DNA of 64,000 nucleotides from Lachnospiraceae bacterium (GCA_017542245.1 JAFXXN010000160.1:1-64000), one strand, 5' to 3'; counted from the stretch's first letter, positions 34,483 to 43,402 are shown. The notes: generated by a model from the sequence alone, not told the origin. Program-made: numbers and translations.

Positions 34483-34507
34483 AAAGAGCAGGGAACTGCT
34501 CTTTTTC
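34483..34507 (+). terminator. Terminator of tRNA-Leu(CAG)
   Basis: AAAGAGCAG (34483-34491) pairs with CTGCTCTTT (34496-34504), followed by more T. Between here and 34680 there is only a diverged relative (34533-34553) of the hairpin at 7043. Confidence 0.85.
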
Positions 34508-34679
34508 TTTTTATTCGAAGAGAAAATGCTCATAATGGAAGCTTGTTACATTCGAAAAACTGAGGGCTTACAAACGGGCGGAGGTTAACTTTTTATGGGA
34601 ATTAACCGATATATACATTGTAGTATATTCAAAAATGCGTTTAAACCATGTCAGAACTTTTTATGAAAGGAATATGATT

Positions 34680-36167
34680 ATGAAAAGAAAATGGTCTGAT
34701 ATATTAATTATAGCAATATGCTTATTAGTGGTTGGCGGCTTTTTAATAAAGTCTGTAATAGGAACGGGAAGGGGAATAGTCCGTGCTGAGGCCGCTTTGC
34801 CAAATCCGACGCAGACTGTTGTAGCTACACCTACGCCTACACCTATGAAGCTTGACGCTTCATATACCGGTCCGGCGGTTATAGTCGGGGAGAAATTTGA
34901 TAAAACTTACCTGCTCGTAACGATAACCTATTCTAACGGATTACAGGAAAACGTTACCGATTTTACAGTATCTACAGAAATTGTTCAGAGTACCGGAATG
35001 AATACCATAGTTGTTATATACGGGGAACTTACGGCCAAAGCGTATGTATATGGCAGAAAGCTGACAGGAATATCCGTAACTCCCATAAAGACGGACTACG
35101 GTGTGGGAAATATGCCGGATTCCAAGGATCTTACCGTTACCGGAACATATTCTGACGGAACTGTAGAGGTGATCAAAGGAGAATACGAGATATTCCCTGA
35201 AAAACTTGAAAAATCCGGAAAGAACGAAGTAACCGTAAGATATCAGAATATGGAAGCAAAATGCTATGTATACGCGAAGAACTGGACCAAAGTCGAAGCA
35301 TTGAGTGTTACATATGATAAAAACAATATGGTTACCAATATGAAGATAGACAGGAACGATATTACGGTAATAGCTGTTTACAGTGACCTGTCTTCTGAAC
35401 GTATAACCACATATCAGCTTGAGAAGGAAATTTACTATGATACCGGTAAACAGCCTTTAACAGTAGTCTACGGCGGAGTAAAAAAGACTATTCAGATAGA
35501 AGTTACTGAACGTTATATAGTTGGTCTTGAAGCCGAATATAAGGGCGGCAGCGTTGTTGTAGGCAAGAAGTTCCGCGATTCCGATCTGCACGTTTATCTG
35601 AAATATGTTGACGGAGAACTTGTTGAAACAAACGATTATACCATACATTCAAGGAAAATCAGATATGTCGGAAACAATCCGATAACCATATATTACGGGG
35701 ATAAGTTTTCCGTCCTTGTGAATATTGAGGGAGTGGAGGAATCCCGGCCCGATTTTGATTATGTATCTGAACTTACAGCCGATAACGGGACGGATACAGT
35801 GATCATCAGGACCGCACTTCCAAAGTATCTGAATACTGACTGTATGGTGTCAGAGACGGTGAAGAAATCGTTAATGAAGAAGGCATTTAGGAAGCTTAAT
35901 GTTAAGAAGGGGAAGTACATCGCCTTTACCTATGAGTTTACTAATCAGGACGATGAACTGGAACTTCCGCTTACTGCAAGGATCACCATCCCTGAGAGAT
36001 ATGATATGGATCATACTTTCCTATATTATACACCAAACAGGAAGACCGTTTTGGGCAGGGTCAACAAGACTGTGATCAGTGATACGGTATTTGAGTGTAC
36101 TCTGTTTAAGACAGGAACATATATGCTTGTATATTCTGAAGAACTTGAGGATGAAGATGAAGAATAA
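34680..36167 (+). CDS. Exported protein with repeated bacterial Ig-like domains
   Basis: 495 residues. One N-terminal hydrophobic helix (DILIIAICLLVVGGFLIKSV) acts as signal or anchor, then a Thr/Pro linker (PTQTVVATPTPTPMK). Four Ig-like repeats of about 75 residues follow, each with a 'Y-x-G/D-G' core (ITYSNGLQENVTDF, GTYSDGTVEVIKGE, AVYSDLSSERITTY, LKYVDGELVETNDY) and ending in an 'NxxxVxYG' strand, like Big_3/Big_4 repeats. A distinct C-terminal domain of 125 residues ends in an acidic EELEDEDEE tail. Probably an adhesion or wall-associated protein. The start at 34680 is 9 bases after GAAAGGA. The acidic tail instead of an LPxTG motif argues against sortase anchoring. Confidence 0.8.
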   Translation: MKRKWSDILIIAICLLVVGGFLIKSVIGTGRGIVRAEAALPNPTQTVVATPTPTPMKLDASYTGPAVIVGEKFDKTYLLVTITYSNGLQENVTDFTVSTEIVQSTGMNTIVVIYGELTAKAYVYGRKLTGISVTPIKTDYGVGNMPDSKDLTVTGTYSDGTVEVIKGEYEIFPEKLEKSGKNEVTVRYQNMEAKCYVYAKNWTKVEALSVTYDKNNMVTNMKIDRNDITVIAVYSDLSSERITTYQLEKEIYYDTGKQPLTVVYGGVKKTIQIEVTERYIVGLEAEYKGGSVVVGKKFRDSDLHVYLKYVDGELVETNDYTIHSRKIRYVGNNPITIYYGDKFSVLVNIEGVEESRPDFDYVSELTADNGTDTVIIRTALPKYLNTDCMVSETVKKSLMKKAFRKLNVKKGKYIAFTYEFTNQDDELELPLTARITIPERYDMDHTFLYYTPNRKTVLGRVNKTVISDTVFECTLFKTGTYMLVYSEELEDEDEE

Positions 36168-36220
36168 GGAGCTATTATTCAAAAAATTTAATAATATTTA
36201 TACTTTTTTAAGAAATTTTA

Positions 36221-36249
36221 TTGACAAACATAACTCTTTATAGTAAACT
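36221..36249 (+). promoter_or_regulatory. Promoter of the small membrane-protein pair
   Basis: TTGACA (36221-36226), 17-base spacer, TAAACT (36244-36249). Confidence 0.65.
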
Positions 36250-36301
36250 ATAACAGTGGAGTTGGTAATACTTCAAATATTTTATATTAGGAGGCTATCT
36301 A

Positions 36302-36697
36302 ATGGCTAAAGGTTCAACAATGCTTAAGGTTGTTGGTATCATCATGATCGTATTTGGTGGTATCGGAATCATCATTTCTCTTCTTGCATTTGCAGGAACA
36401 GCTATTCTCAGTGCTGCAGGCGTAAAGATGGGAATCTATTACTTTGCATGTGTAGTAAGCTTGATTGCAGCGGTTGCAGAGCTTGTTACCGGTATTCTTG
36501 GTGTTTCTAATCATAATAAGCCTGAGAAAGCACAGCTTTTACTTATCTGCGGTATAGTAGTTATCGTTCTTGCTTTCCTTGGCGATATTATCCTTCCTAT
36601 TATCGCAGGAACAAGCGCATCAATAGTTTCATTCCTTCTTGCTTGTGTACTTCCCGTTCTGTTCATCATCGGTGCTATGCAGAATAAGAACAGCTGA
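36302..36697 (+). CDS. Small four-helix membrane protein
   Basis: 131 residues, almost entirely hydrophobic: helices at about 8-32 (VVGIIMIVFGGIGIIISLLAF), 42-68, 77-96 (LLLICGIVVIVLAFLGDIIL) and 105-125. No family is recognised with confidence; the pattern is that of short DUF4064/DUF308-like proteins. Codon usage is that of a highly expressed gene (few rare codons), with a good TAGGAGG site and a strong promoter. It is followed 21 bases later by a second small membrane gene; a common terminator closes the pair. Confidence 0.7.
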   Translation: MAKGSTMLKVVGIIMIVFGGIGIIISLLAFAGTAILSAAGVKMGIYYFACVVSLIAAVAELVTGILGVSNHNKPEKAQLLLICGIVVIVLAFLGDIILPIIAGTSASIVSFLLACVLPVLFIIGAMQNKNS

Positions 36698-36718
36698 TCA
36701 GTTTAGGAGGATTTTGAA

Positions 36719-37099
36719 ATGAAAGGTGGAAATGGCGGATTAGCCGTTGCTCTTGGAGTAGTTGGTATTGTAATAAGTATTCTTGGAGGTATCTGCTTTG
36801 GTATCTTCGGTGCGCTTCTTGGTATTGCATCAAGTGTAGGCGGTATCATTCTTGGAATCAATACTCAGAAAGCTACAAACGGTGCACAGGGTAAAGGCGG
36901 ACTTGTTTGCGGTATCATCGGTGCTGCATTTGGCGTTCTTTTCTTTATCGGATGTCTTGCTTGCGATGTGGGCGGATATGGTAAATTCGGCTGTGTAGGC
37001 GGATGTAATTCAGCTGTAAATGACGCAAAGAATAGTGATGCTGATTTCGAGAAGGCTTGGAATGAGTTAGAGAAGGCAGTTAAAGACGCAACGAAATAA
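36719..37099 (+). CDS. Small glycine-rich membrane protein (DUF4190-like)
   Basis: 126 residues with three hydrophobic helices rich in Gly (LAVALGVVGIVISILGGICFGIFGALLGIASSVGGIILGI, then LVCGIIGAAFGVLFFIGCLAC) and a soluble tail. The GFFIGCLAC-type helix followed by a Gly/Cys segment recurs in the zinc-ribbon protein at 38159, so the two share a paralogous membrane domain resembling DUF4190. AGGAGG ribosome site. Function unknown. Confidence 0.72.
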   Translation: MKGGNGGLAVALGVVGIVISILGGICFGIFGALLGIASSVGGIILGINTQKATNGAQGKGGLVCGIIGAAFGVLFFIGCLACDVGGYGKFGCVGGCNSAVNDAKNSDADFEKAWNELEKAVKDATK

Positions 37100-37144
37100 T
37101 GCCTAACAGAAACTGAGAGTTTGTTTAAACTTAGTTTGATTATT

Positions 37145-37174
37145 AAAAGGATTCCGATTTCGGAATCCTTTTTT
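37145..37174 (+). terminator. Strong intrinsic terminator
   Basis: AAAAGGATTCCGA pairs with TCGGAATCCTTTT and continues into a T run. Thirteen base pairs with a two-base loop. Confidence 0.92.
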
Positions 37175-37216
37175 CTAAAGTAATATTTTGGGCTGTTTGG
37201 TTTTTGGAGGAATTTT

Positions 37217-38065
37217 ATGTTTCCGTCGATACATATCGGATCATTTGAATTACCGCTATATGGGATGATGTTCCTGATCGGTTTTTTTCTGGCTATCCTA
37301 ATGATAAGGCGTCTTGCGCCTAAAGTCGGAGTAGGTAAGGATGATGCCTTGTTTGCTGCCATTTATGGCGCCATAGGGCTTTTGATCGGGGCAAAGATAT
37401 TATATTTTATAACAAAGCTTCCAAGTATAATTAAATATTTTGATATATATGTTAAAATGTTTAAAGCAGAAGGATTCGGCGCCTTAAACTATTTTCTGAT
37501 GGAAAATTTCGGCGGCATGGTATTTTACGGAGGTCTTATAGGCTTCTGTCTGGGTGTTCTTAGATATTGCGCACATTTTAAAGTACCCTTGTTTGATATA
37601 GCCGATCTGTATACACCGTTTCTTCCTTTTGCACATGCTTTCGGACGTATCGGCTGTTTCTGTGCAGGATGTTGTTACGGAGTAGAATATCATGGAATAT
37701 TCAGCGTTCAATTCCCTTATAATGAGATCACTCCTGAGCTGAGTGAGGTGCCCAGGCTTCCTGTCCAGCTGATAGAAGCAGGCTTAAACTTTATATGTTT
37801 CGGAGTACTTCTTTATATTATGATGAAGAATGTCCGGCGCAAGGAAGAGGATAGAAAAATCAGGAAAGGTCAGCTTTTAGGGTTTTATCTGGCATATTAT
37901 CTGATAATACGTACTATACTGGAGTTTTTCAGGGGAGACTCGGTGCGGGGAAGCGTGGGATTTTTATCAACTTCACAGATTATCAGTCTGCTGCTTATTC
38001 CGGTTGCAATTTATTTTATTTTGGCAAAAAAGAGAGACAGGATTTTTGCACAAAAAAAATTATAG
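37217..38065 (+). CDS. lgt: Prolipoprotein diacylglyceryl transferase
   Basis: Membrane enzyme that attaches diacylglycerol to the lipobox Cys of prolipoproteins, the first lipoprotein maturation step. 282 residues with seven hydrophobic helices. The Lgt signature HAFGRIGCFCAGCCYGVEY is present, with the essential His and Arg of H-x-F-G-R-I-G. The early IGSFELPLYGMMFLIGF and the late RTILEFFRGD, with its conserved Arg-Glu, also fit. GGAGGAATTTT ribosome site. Several lipoproteins in this window (16320, 42998, 43680, 54713) would be its clients. Confidence 0.95.
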   Translation: MFPSIHIGSFELPLYGMMFLIGFFLAILMIRRLAPKVGVGKDDALFAAIYGAIGLLIGAKILYFITKLPSIIKYFDIYVKMFKAEGFGALNYFLMENFGGMVFYGGLIGFCLGVLRYCAHFKVPLFDIADLYTPFLPFAHAFGRIGCFCAGCCYGVEYHGIFSVQFPYNEITPELSEVPRLPVQLIEAGLNFICFGVLLYIMMKNVRRKEEDRKIRKGQLLGFYLAYYLIIRTILEFFRGDSVRGSVGFLSTSQIISLLLIPVAIYFILAKKRDRIFAQKKL

Positions 38066-38158
38066 AATTTCTGTTGAATTAAGATATGGAATAGGGTATA
38101 ATTTTAATGTATTTTTAGGAATTGGTTGAGTACAACCGGGAGATGAAAGGAGATTATT

Positions 38159-38896
38159 ATGTATTGTAACAATTGTGGGAAGGAGATACCCGATGGAAGT
38201 GTGATATGCCCATCATGTGGAATCAATATAGGAGGGGCTAATCTTGAAAATTCAGGAGTATTTAACGGTTCTGTTCCCGAAGCTCCTGAAGTTCCGCTTA
38301 TGGAACCCGCGCCTCTTGATGCATCGGTTATACCCGGGAACGATAATCAGACTTATTATAATCAGGATTATAGTAATCAGGGTTATAACAATCAGGGTTA
38401 TAACAGTCCTGATAACGGAGTTTATCAGGGAGATTCAGGATATCAGGGAACACAGGGGTATCAGGGAAATCCTTCAGGAAGTTATTATGATGGACTGGGA
38501 ATGGCAACGCCTGAACAGCCCGGAGCAGGACAGCCCGGACAGCCGGGTGGACCTAAGATTCCCGGAGCGGGCGGAGCGCTTGCACTTGGTATCTGCAGTA
38601 TATGTATAGGCTTTTTCTTTGGAATGATGTTTGGCGTTTTCGGAGCTTCAATAGGTGTGGCTCTCGGTGTTGTCGGACTTATTCTGTCAATCAATTTCAG
38701 AAAGCGTCACGGCGGAGGAGCAAGCGGCGGTCTTGTTACTTCCATAATAGGTATTTCATTATCTTTTGTAATGTTTATCGGATGCCTTGCATGTAATACT
38801 GCCAGCTACGGATATGGCTGCTACGGCTGTATAGGCGGAAGCTGTATGGTAGGAAGTGATGTTAACAAAACATATAATAAATATTTCAAATATTGA
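38159..38896 (+). CDS. Zinc-ribbon protein with Gln/Asn/Tyr-rich linker and DUF4190-like membrane domain
   Basis: 245 residues in three parts. Residues 1-22 are a zinc ribbon (Cys3, Cys6, Cys17, Cys20: MYCNNCGKEIPDGSVICPSC). Residues about 60-125 are a low-complexity linker of Tyr-Asn-Gln-Gly repeats (YYNQDYSNQGYNNQGYN) then Pro-Gly-Gln repeats. From 135 two or three Gly-rich helices follow, including MFIGCLAC, matching the paralogue at 36719, and a Gly/Cys/Tyr tail. Such proteins are common in Lachnospiraceae with no assigned role. The linker is expected to be disordered and repeat-prone. AAAGGAG ribosome site. Confidence 0.75.
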   Translation: MYCNNCGKEIPDGSVICPSCGINIGGANLENSGVFNGSVPEAPEVPLMEPAPLDASVIPGNDNQTYYNQDYSNQGYNNQGYNSPDNGVYQGDSGYQGTQGYQGNPSGSYYDGLGMATPEQPGAGQPGQPGGPKIPGAGGALALGICSICIGFFFGMMFGVFGASIGVALGVVGLILSINFRKRHGGGASGGLVTSIIGISLSFVMFIGCLACNTASYGYGCYGCIGGSCMVGSDVNKTYNKYFKY

Positions 38897-38920
38897 AATA
38901 TAAAAAATTAAAAAAAATAG

Positions 38921-38949
38921 TTGACAATTTGTCTTAAGGGTGATATTAT
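38921..38949 (+). promoter_or_regulatory. Promoter of tRNA-Leu(TAA)
   Basis: TTGACA (38921-38926), 17-base spacer, TATTAT (38944-38949). Confidence 0.75.
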
Positions 38950-39003
38950 AATCAAGCGTGCTGAGGTTGCTGATAAAGCATATCGGCGCTGCAAGACAAA
39001 GAT

Positions 39004-39086
39004 GCGGAGTTGCTGGAATTGGCAGACAGGCATGACTAAGGATCATGTATCGCACAGATGTGAGGGTTCAAGTCCCTTACTCCGCA
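39004..39086 (+). tRNA. tRNA-Leu, anticodon TAA
   Basis: 83 bases. Acceptor stem GCGGAGT/ACTCCGC with discriminator A; anticodon stem CATGA/TCATG with loop CTAAGGA (TAA at 39037-39039); a long variable arm and T loop GGTTCAAGTCC. CCA not encoded. Confidence 0.95.
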
Positions 39087-39092
39087 TTAGTT

Positions 39093-39123
39093 AAGTGCTT
39101 CAGGTGACTGGAGCACTTTTTTT
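39093..39123 (+). terminator. Terminator of tRNA-Leu(TAA)
   Basis: AAGTGCT (39093-39099) with inner CAG/CTG pairs with AGCACTT (39112-39118), followed by a T run. Confidence 0.85.
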
Positions 39124-39176
39124 ATGTGCTTTATATTACGTTTTAAAATTCATAAGTACACTATCCTACGAGAATC

Positions 39177-39205
39177 TTGTATTATAGGTAAAAATGGTGT
39201 ATAAT
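39177..39205 (+). promoter_or_regulatory. Promoter of the 39256 gene
   Basis: TTGTAT (39177-39182), 17-base spacer, TATAAT (39200-39205). Confidence 0.6.
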
Positions 39206-39255
39206 ATTTTACGAACAGGAAAAGAAAAATACGGAAAGCCTTGCGGAGGTATCCT

Positions 39256-39579
39256 ATGGTAGAAAAATTGTATTATGAGGACCAGAATAACTGGGATAAG
39301 GATGATTATTTTTACCTTCATAGGGTTCTTCATCGAATCTTTTATTATAATAAGAAGTATTCCGATGAAATAAAGTCTATGGATGTTTCAAGAATGTCAG
39401 ACAGGACTAGGGTATTGATAAACTGTATTGTACGTTATTATGGTTTTGATTATCTTTTTGATGAATATATCAATATTAAAGACATAGGTGAAGTTAGACC
39501 ACTTGCGGAATCATTAGTATTGGATGATGATCCTTTGCCGGAAGATAATGTTTATAGGCAGATGAATATTGTGTATTAA
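39256..39579 (+). CDS. Small acidic hypothetical protein
   Basis: 107 residues, starting MVEKLYYEDQNNWDKDDYFY, with no signal peptide or membrane helix and rich in Tyr and Asp. Two probable helices (about 20-45 and 50-70) and an acidic C-terminus (LVLDDDPLPEDNVYRQMNIVY). I do not recognise the family. The start at 39256 lies 6 bases after GGAGGT and has its own promoter, which supports it being real. It is at the left edge of the accessory stretch, ahead of a secreted unknown protein. Confidence 0.65.
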   Translation: MVEKLYYEDQNNWDKDDYFYLHRVLHRIFYYNKKYSDEIKSMDVSRMSDRTRVLINCIVRYYGFDYLFDEYINIKDIGEVRPLAESLVLDDDPLPEDNVYRQMNIVY

Positions 39580-39686
39580 GAGGTATAAATTTGAAAGGAT
39601 TCTAAATCTAACTAAATAAATTGCGGTTGTCTTGGACTATCAAATATGATATATTAAACATAGTTGTTAATCTGGGAGGTTGAGAT

Positions 39687-40754
39687 ATGTTTCATCATAG
39701 AAAGAAATTTCATAAAGTTTTTGCCTTTTTGCTCGTTATTGTTTTTTCGTATATCTTGTCGGGTATGCAAATTAAAGCAAATGAATTAGATGGGGTTGGA
39801 TATGATATAGATGAATCTTTAAGAGAACAATTAATGGAGAATGCAATTCCTATATATCCTAATCCTAAATCTAAAAGTTTGACTTTAGGATATGCTGCAG
39901 AAAAAATAAAAGAAGCTTTGGAATCTGATGAAAATGCCTATATTGATAGCGAAAGTCATCTTGAGACAGTTGAACAAATTTGGAATCCTGGTCATAAAGT
40001 TCAGTTTATTGGAGGAAACAAACGACAACGCAAAGCATTAAAATGGGCTTTTGATCACAGATTCGTTCGTGATGATATTAATGAAATAAGTCGCTTTGGT
40101 GTTGGTAAGAGTAGAACGATTTTTAATGCTGATCAAATTCTTACAAGAGATCAATTATTTGATTTGCTATCAAGAGTTATGGGATATGGATATGGTGGAA
40201 GAATTCCTTTCCTCAAATGGCTTAGAACTGGACAAGCAGATTTAGAGAATTGGTATGAATCTTGGATGACAAAAACTTATGATCATTCAAGTCTATTAAA
40301 GAGTGTTGGATATATTCCCCAAGGTGAAGATGATTTTTACTGTTTTCATTTAACGAATTGTCATGCTACGAGAGAAGACTTGGATTGTTGTTTAAAAAAC
40401 ATTAAAATACTTGCTGCATCTGATTATACCGCGAAAGTTATATATCGTAAAACGCCTTTAAAGGAATATACAGATGAAGATGCTCAGAATGATACTGAAG
40501 AGATGAAGAAGTTTCTCCTGACTCTTGGTTTAGAATACGAAAAGTATCGTGAGCCTTTTCCTGCTTTTGTTGCAAAATCCATTACAAGTGACAAGAGGCA
40601 TATTAGTGTTTTTGATTTATTTTACTCAGGGTTTAAAACTAGCGTTGGTGTAAATTATGGTTATGGTCCGGAAAAAACCTACGAGACATTTTATGATCCG
40701 CTTAAGGTAGATATAGTTGAAACTTTTAAGGAAATAATTACAAAGAGAGGGTAA
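39687..40754 (+). CDS. Secreted protein of unknown function
   Basis: 355 residues with an N-terminal signal peptide (KKFHKVFAFLLVIVFSYILSG, likely cleavage near IKA-NE) and no lipobox. The mature part is soluble and mixed alpha/beta; recognisable stretches are RQRKALKWAFDHRFVRDD and CHATREDLDCCLKNIKI. No family known to me. Composition is distinctly AT-richer than that of neighbours, with CAA over CAG for Gln and frequent TTA/AGA, which suggests acquisition from another source. A GGGAGG site precedes the ATG; -10-like ATATTAAAC lies upstream. Confidence 0.65.
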   Translation: MFHHRKKFHKVFAFLLVIVFSYILSGMQIKANELDGVGYDIDESLREQLMENAIPIYPNPKSKSLTLGYAAEKIKEALESDENAYIDSESHLETVEQIWNPGHKVQFIGGNKRQRKALKWAFDHRFVRDDINEISRFGVGKSRTIFNADQILTRDQLFDLLSRVMGYGYGGRIPFLKWLRTGQADLENWYESWMTKTYDHSSLLKSVGYIPQGEDDFYCFHLTNCHATREDLDCCLKNIKILAASDYTAKVIYRKTPLKEYTDEDAQNDTEEMKKFLLTLGLEYEKYREPFPAFVAKSITSDKRHISVFDLFYSGFKTSVGVNYGYGPEKTYETFYDPLKVDIVETFKEIITKRG

Positions 40755-40783
40755 AATAATAATATAAATATTCCTGAATAAAA

Positions 40784-40825
40784 AGAGTTGAGAATTTCAC
40801 ATAATTCCCGAATATTCTCAACTCT
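40784..40825. terminator. Terminator between two convergent secreted-protein genes
   Basis: AGAGTTGAGAAT (40784-40795) pairs perfectly with ATTCTCAACTCT (40814-40825). On the minus strand it continues into TTTTTATT, so it mainly serves the minus-strand gene. Confidence 0.8.
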
Positions 40826-40834
40826 ATGTTTCGT

Positions 40835-42034
40835 CTAGTCATTTTTTATTTTTACATATAAAGCAGGTCGGACAGCATCAAAATCATACCTAATATATAT
40901 TCCGCTACTAAGATTACTAACACAAAGGCCACTTAAATCTACACTCCCGTATTTATTTACACAAGATGAAAGATAAGAATAACGTCCGGGAGTCCTTAAC
41001 CACCAATAGCATGCGGGTTCGCCTTCTAATGTGGCAGGAATATCTTGGTCACATTTTGTATTTTTATACCAAGCAAATGTACATCGGCGTTCCATATCAG
41101 GCTGTTCATAAACGTGACTATAGAAACTGCTCGGTTTTTTAAATCCATAGTCAGAATTAACCATATCTATATGTGATAGAAGAAATACCTTATCTTTTGT
41201 TTTATTTCCTGCAAGTGTTTCATAAAATTCATTATCGAAATTATCCAGTCTTTTTGTTATCAGCATCCCTTTTTCAGTCTTATTAAATGCACTTTTTATG
41301 AAATCATTATTTAACCATTTACGGAGAGAACATTCTTCCCATGTAACATCAGTATATTCTTTGTTATATGGCAAACAATCAAGGGCATATTTGCTTAACA
41401 GAAACAATTCATCATCAGTTTTATCTAACACAATCCACTCAATGGGTTCCTTTCCGTTAGTATAGTCCAAATCTTGCTCATATGAGCCAAACTTAACAAT
41501 ATCACCTTTATTTACATTCGAAAAATCATAATCATTTGCATAACCTTTAGTTTTAGATTCCTTAATAGTAAAAGTTTTTTCTTTACTCCATGTACCTAAG
41601 TCATGTCCAGTTTGATATGGACACACCTTTACAGTATACTTTCCTGGTTGAAAGTCATTATAGGTAATTGTTATGTTATTGTTAGAACTATCACAATATG
41701 TTATATCGCCGACTGTATCTCCGGCAACATGATTATCATCTGGTCCAATAAGGTAAAAACTTTCAAAAAATTGGTTTTTCATATTGACATAACCATTATT
41801 GTCTTTGTACTTAAAGTAATCACAGTAATCAGAGTTAGTCGGAATTCCGGTGATATATAATAAATAATCTCCTGCCGGTGAAATAGTAATTTTTACACCG
41901 GTACCTTTTTTAAACGTTTTAACTTTGATTTTCGGAGTAGTTGCTTGACGTGCCATTATCGTAACGTTACCGGAAAGATTAAAGGTCATCACGGAAAGAA
42001 TGAGAATTGCAACTATTTTTTTTACATATGTCAT
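40835..42034 (-). CDS. Secreted DUF6273 protein, paralogue 1
   Basis: 399 residues. A signal peptide (KKIVAILILSVMTFNLSGNVTIMA) is followed by a fibronectin-III-like domain (about 30-155, KIKVKTFKKGTGVKITIS ... GKYTVKVCPYQ). A DUF6273 domain covers about 180-397: GDIVKFGSYEQD, EPIEWIVLDKTDDELFLLSKYALDCLPYN, TWEECSLRKWLNNDFIKSAFN, WWLRTPG, and the final VRPALYVKI. A paralogue with the same layout lies at 45602. The family is common on clostridial surfaces; no catalytic role is established. AAGGAGAT site. Confidence 0.82.
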   Translation of the reverse strand: MTYVKKIVAILILSVMTFNLSGNVTIMARQATTPKIKVKTFKKGTGVKITISPAGDYLLYITGIPTNSDYCDYFKYKDNNGYVNMKNQFFESFYLIGPDDNHVAGDTVGDITYCDSSNNNITITYNDFQPGKYTVKVCPYQTGHDLGTWSKEKTFTIKESKTKGYANDYDFSNVNKGDIVKFGSYEQDLDYTNGKEPIEWIVLDKTDDELFLLSKYALDCLPYNKEYTDVTWEECSLRKWLNNDFIKSAFNKTEKGMLITKRLDNFDNEFYETLAGNKTKDKVFLLSHIDMVNSDYGFKKPSSFYSHVYEQPDMERRCTFAWYKNTKCDQDIPATLEGEPACYWWLRTPGRYSYLSSCVNKYGSVDLSGLCVSNLSSGIYIRYDFDAVRPALYVKIKND

Positions 42035-42107
42035 AATGATTTATCTCCTTTTTATGCAAATGAATGCCATGATATTATACTATCATATCAAAAAATATTA
42101 TTCAAGT

Positions 42108-42868
42108 TTAAATAAATTTATCAAGACTGACACTTTTGCACCCGTTGAAACCGGCAAATCTTTTCAGAGTACTCGTAAGTGCGGCATCCAGTTTTTTTGT
42201 TTGCTTGATATCGGGTTCCCACCAGAGTCCTTTTACATGTAATACTCCATTTTTTCGATCAGGAACCGCTTCAATACGGCCGAAAAATCTATCTCCAAAA
42301 AGAATTGGAAGAGTATAATATCCATACTTACGCTTTACCGCTGGAGTATATATTTCCCATGAATACTGAAAATCCCATAATGCCTTGATAAGGGACTTAT
42401 CCCATAATAACGGATCGAGTGGAGCGATGAAAGACATACGTGGTTTCAGATCTGCACTTTCTTCGATTATCTGCTGCATAAGATCATCGTCTTCCGAGCG
42501 ATAATAAAACATGGTTTTTATCCCCTCAACCATTACAGGTCTGATCTTGTCTGATTTTGTCAGTCTGTCGAGCACATTCTTTCTCTTCTCTGCATTTATA
42601 TCGATACCCAGAAGTGAAGTGCTGTTCTTGTCCCAAAGTAATCCGACAGCTCCTGAAGCATCGTCTTTTTGAAGCCTTTAACACGTGACTGCAGTGTAAG
42701 TTCAGCATTTTTTCCGCATACATCGACCGGGTCATATTGGATACAACCCGCTTGTCGTATATATTGATATGCACCCGGCTTTCCTATAAAACGGTATGTG
42801 CCGATAAGTCCTTGTTTCGCCAGGATAAACTGTCCGGCCTGCTTTTTCGTAATCGTTTTGATCAGCAT
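42108..42868 (-). pseudogene. YcaQ-type winged-helix DNA glycosylase gene with internal deletion and frameshift
   Basis: Minus strand from 42868: MLIKTITKKQAGQFILAKQG ... DPVDVCGKNAELTLQSRVKGFKKTMLQEL, the normal N-terminus of the YcaQ/AlkX-type family, then an early stop at 42596. A second frame supplies the normal C-terminus: ASGAVGLLWDKNSTSLLGID, then APLDPLLWDKSLIKALWDFQ and SWEIYTPAVKRKYGYY, to 42108. Both frames pass over the same bases near 42645-42665. Intact relatives have roughly 350-400 residues, so about 130-170 codons are missing. Probably no longer functional; intact members act on DNA crosslinks or alkylation damage. Confidence 0.8.
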
Positions 42869-42962
42869 ATGATAACCTCTTCTTTTTGTTATGTTATATT
42901 CTACCATATTTTCAGCCGGAACACCATTTTTTTCTAAAAAGAGCCTCTGTTTTTCTTAAATT

Positions 42963-42990
42963 AAAAAAGGACGGCTTACCGTCCCTTTCC
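42963..42990 (-). terminator. Terminator of the 42998 lipoprotein gene
   Basis: On the minus strand GGGACGG-taag-CCGTCC followed by TTTTTTAA. Confidence 0.8.
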
Positions 42991-42997
42991 AACATAG

Positions 42998-43402
42998 TTA
43001 TTTAATATTAAATTCAAGTTCACCGTTTTCACACTCTCCGTCGGTTTCAACTATCACGTAAACGGTTCCTTCATGGAGTTTAAGGATTTCTGAAGTAATC
43101 TCTTCACCTTCCTTTATCGTAAAGAGTTCCTTTTTTGTTCCGTCATCATCATAGTATACGGTGATTTTCCCCTTCTTTAAATTCGCGGAATAATTCAGAA
43201 CTTCTTTTGAAGAGTCCTTACAAACTAACGTATGAACTATAGTTCCGCTAAATTTCCAAAAACTCATAAGTGCATTATTTGGGGTATTTGAGTGAATAAA
43301 AGCCGAAGCACTCCAGCTCGAAGTATATTTTGAGCACCCTGTAAAACATCCCATGACTAATACTAATATAATACAGATAACTGTTACTCTGATTTTTTTC
43401 AT
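42998..43402 (-). CDS. Small lipoprotein of unknown function
   Basis: 134 residues. The signal peptide KKIRVTVICIILVLVMGCFTGC ends in the lipobox FTGC. The mature domain (about 110 residues) is beta-rich: NYSANLKKGKITVYYDDDGTKKELFTI, KLHEGTVYVIVETDGECENGELEFNI. It resembles small clostridial lipoproteins that may bind other surface proteins, but no family is firmly recognised. A pair of operator-like palindromes (43481-43516) lies just upstream of its probable promoter. Confidence 0.72.
   Translation of the reverse strand: MKKIRVTVICIILVLVMGCFTGCSKYTSSWSASAFIHSNTPNNALMSFWKFSGTIVHTLVCKDSSKEVLNYSANLKKGKITVYYDDDGTKKELFTIKEGEEITSEILKLHEGTVYVIVETDGECENGELEFNIK

Noticed and set aside
39093-39123. 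Integration site at the tRNA-Leu 3' end
   Set aside because: No second copy of the tRNA end was found on the right side within the window.
40300-40780. Phage or plasmid module around the AT-rich secreted gene
   Set aside because: No integrase, terminase, replication or toxin-antitoxin gene is present nearby; composition alone is not enough.
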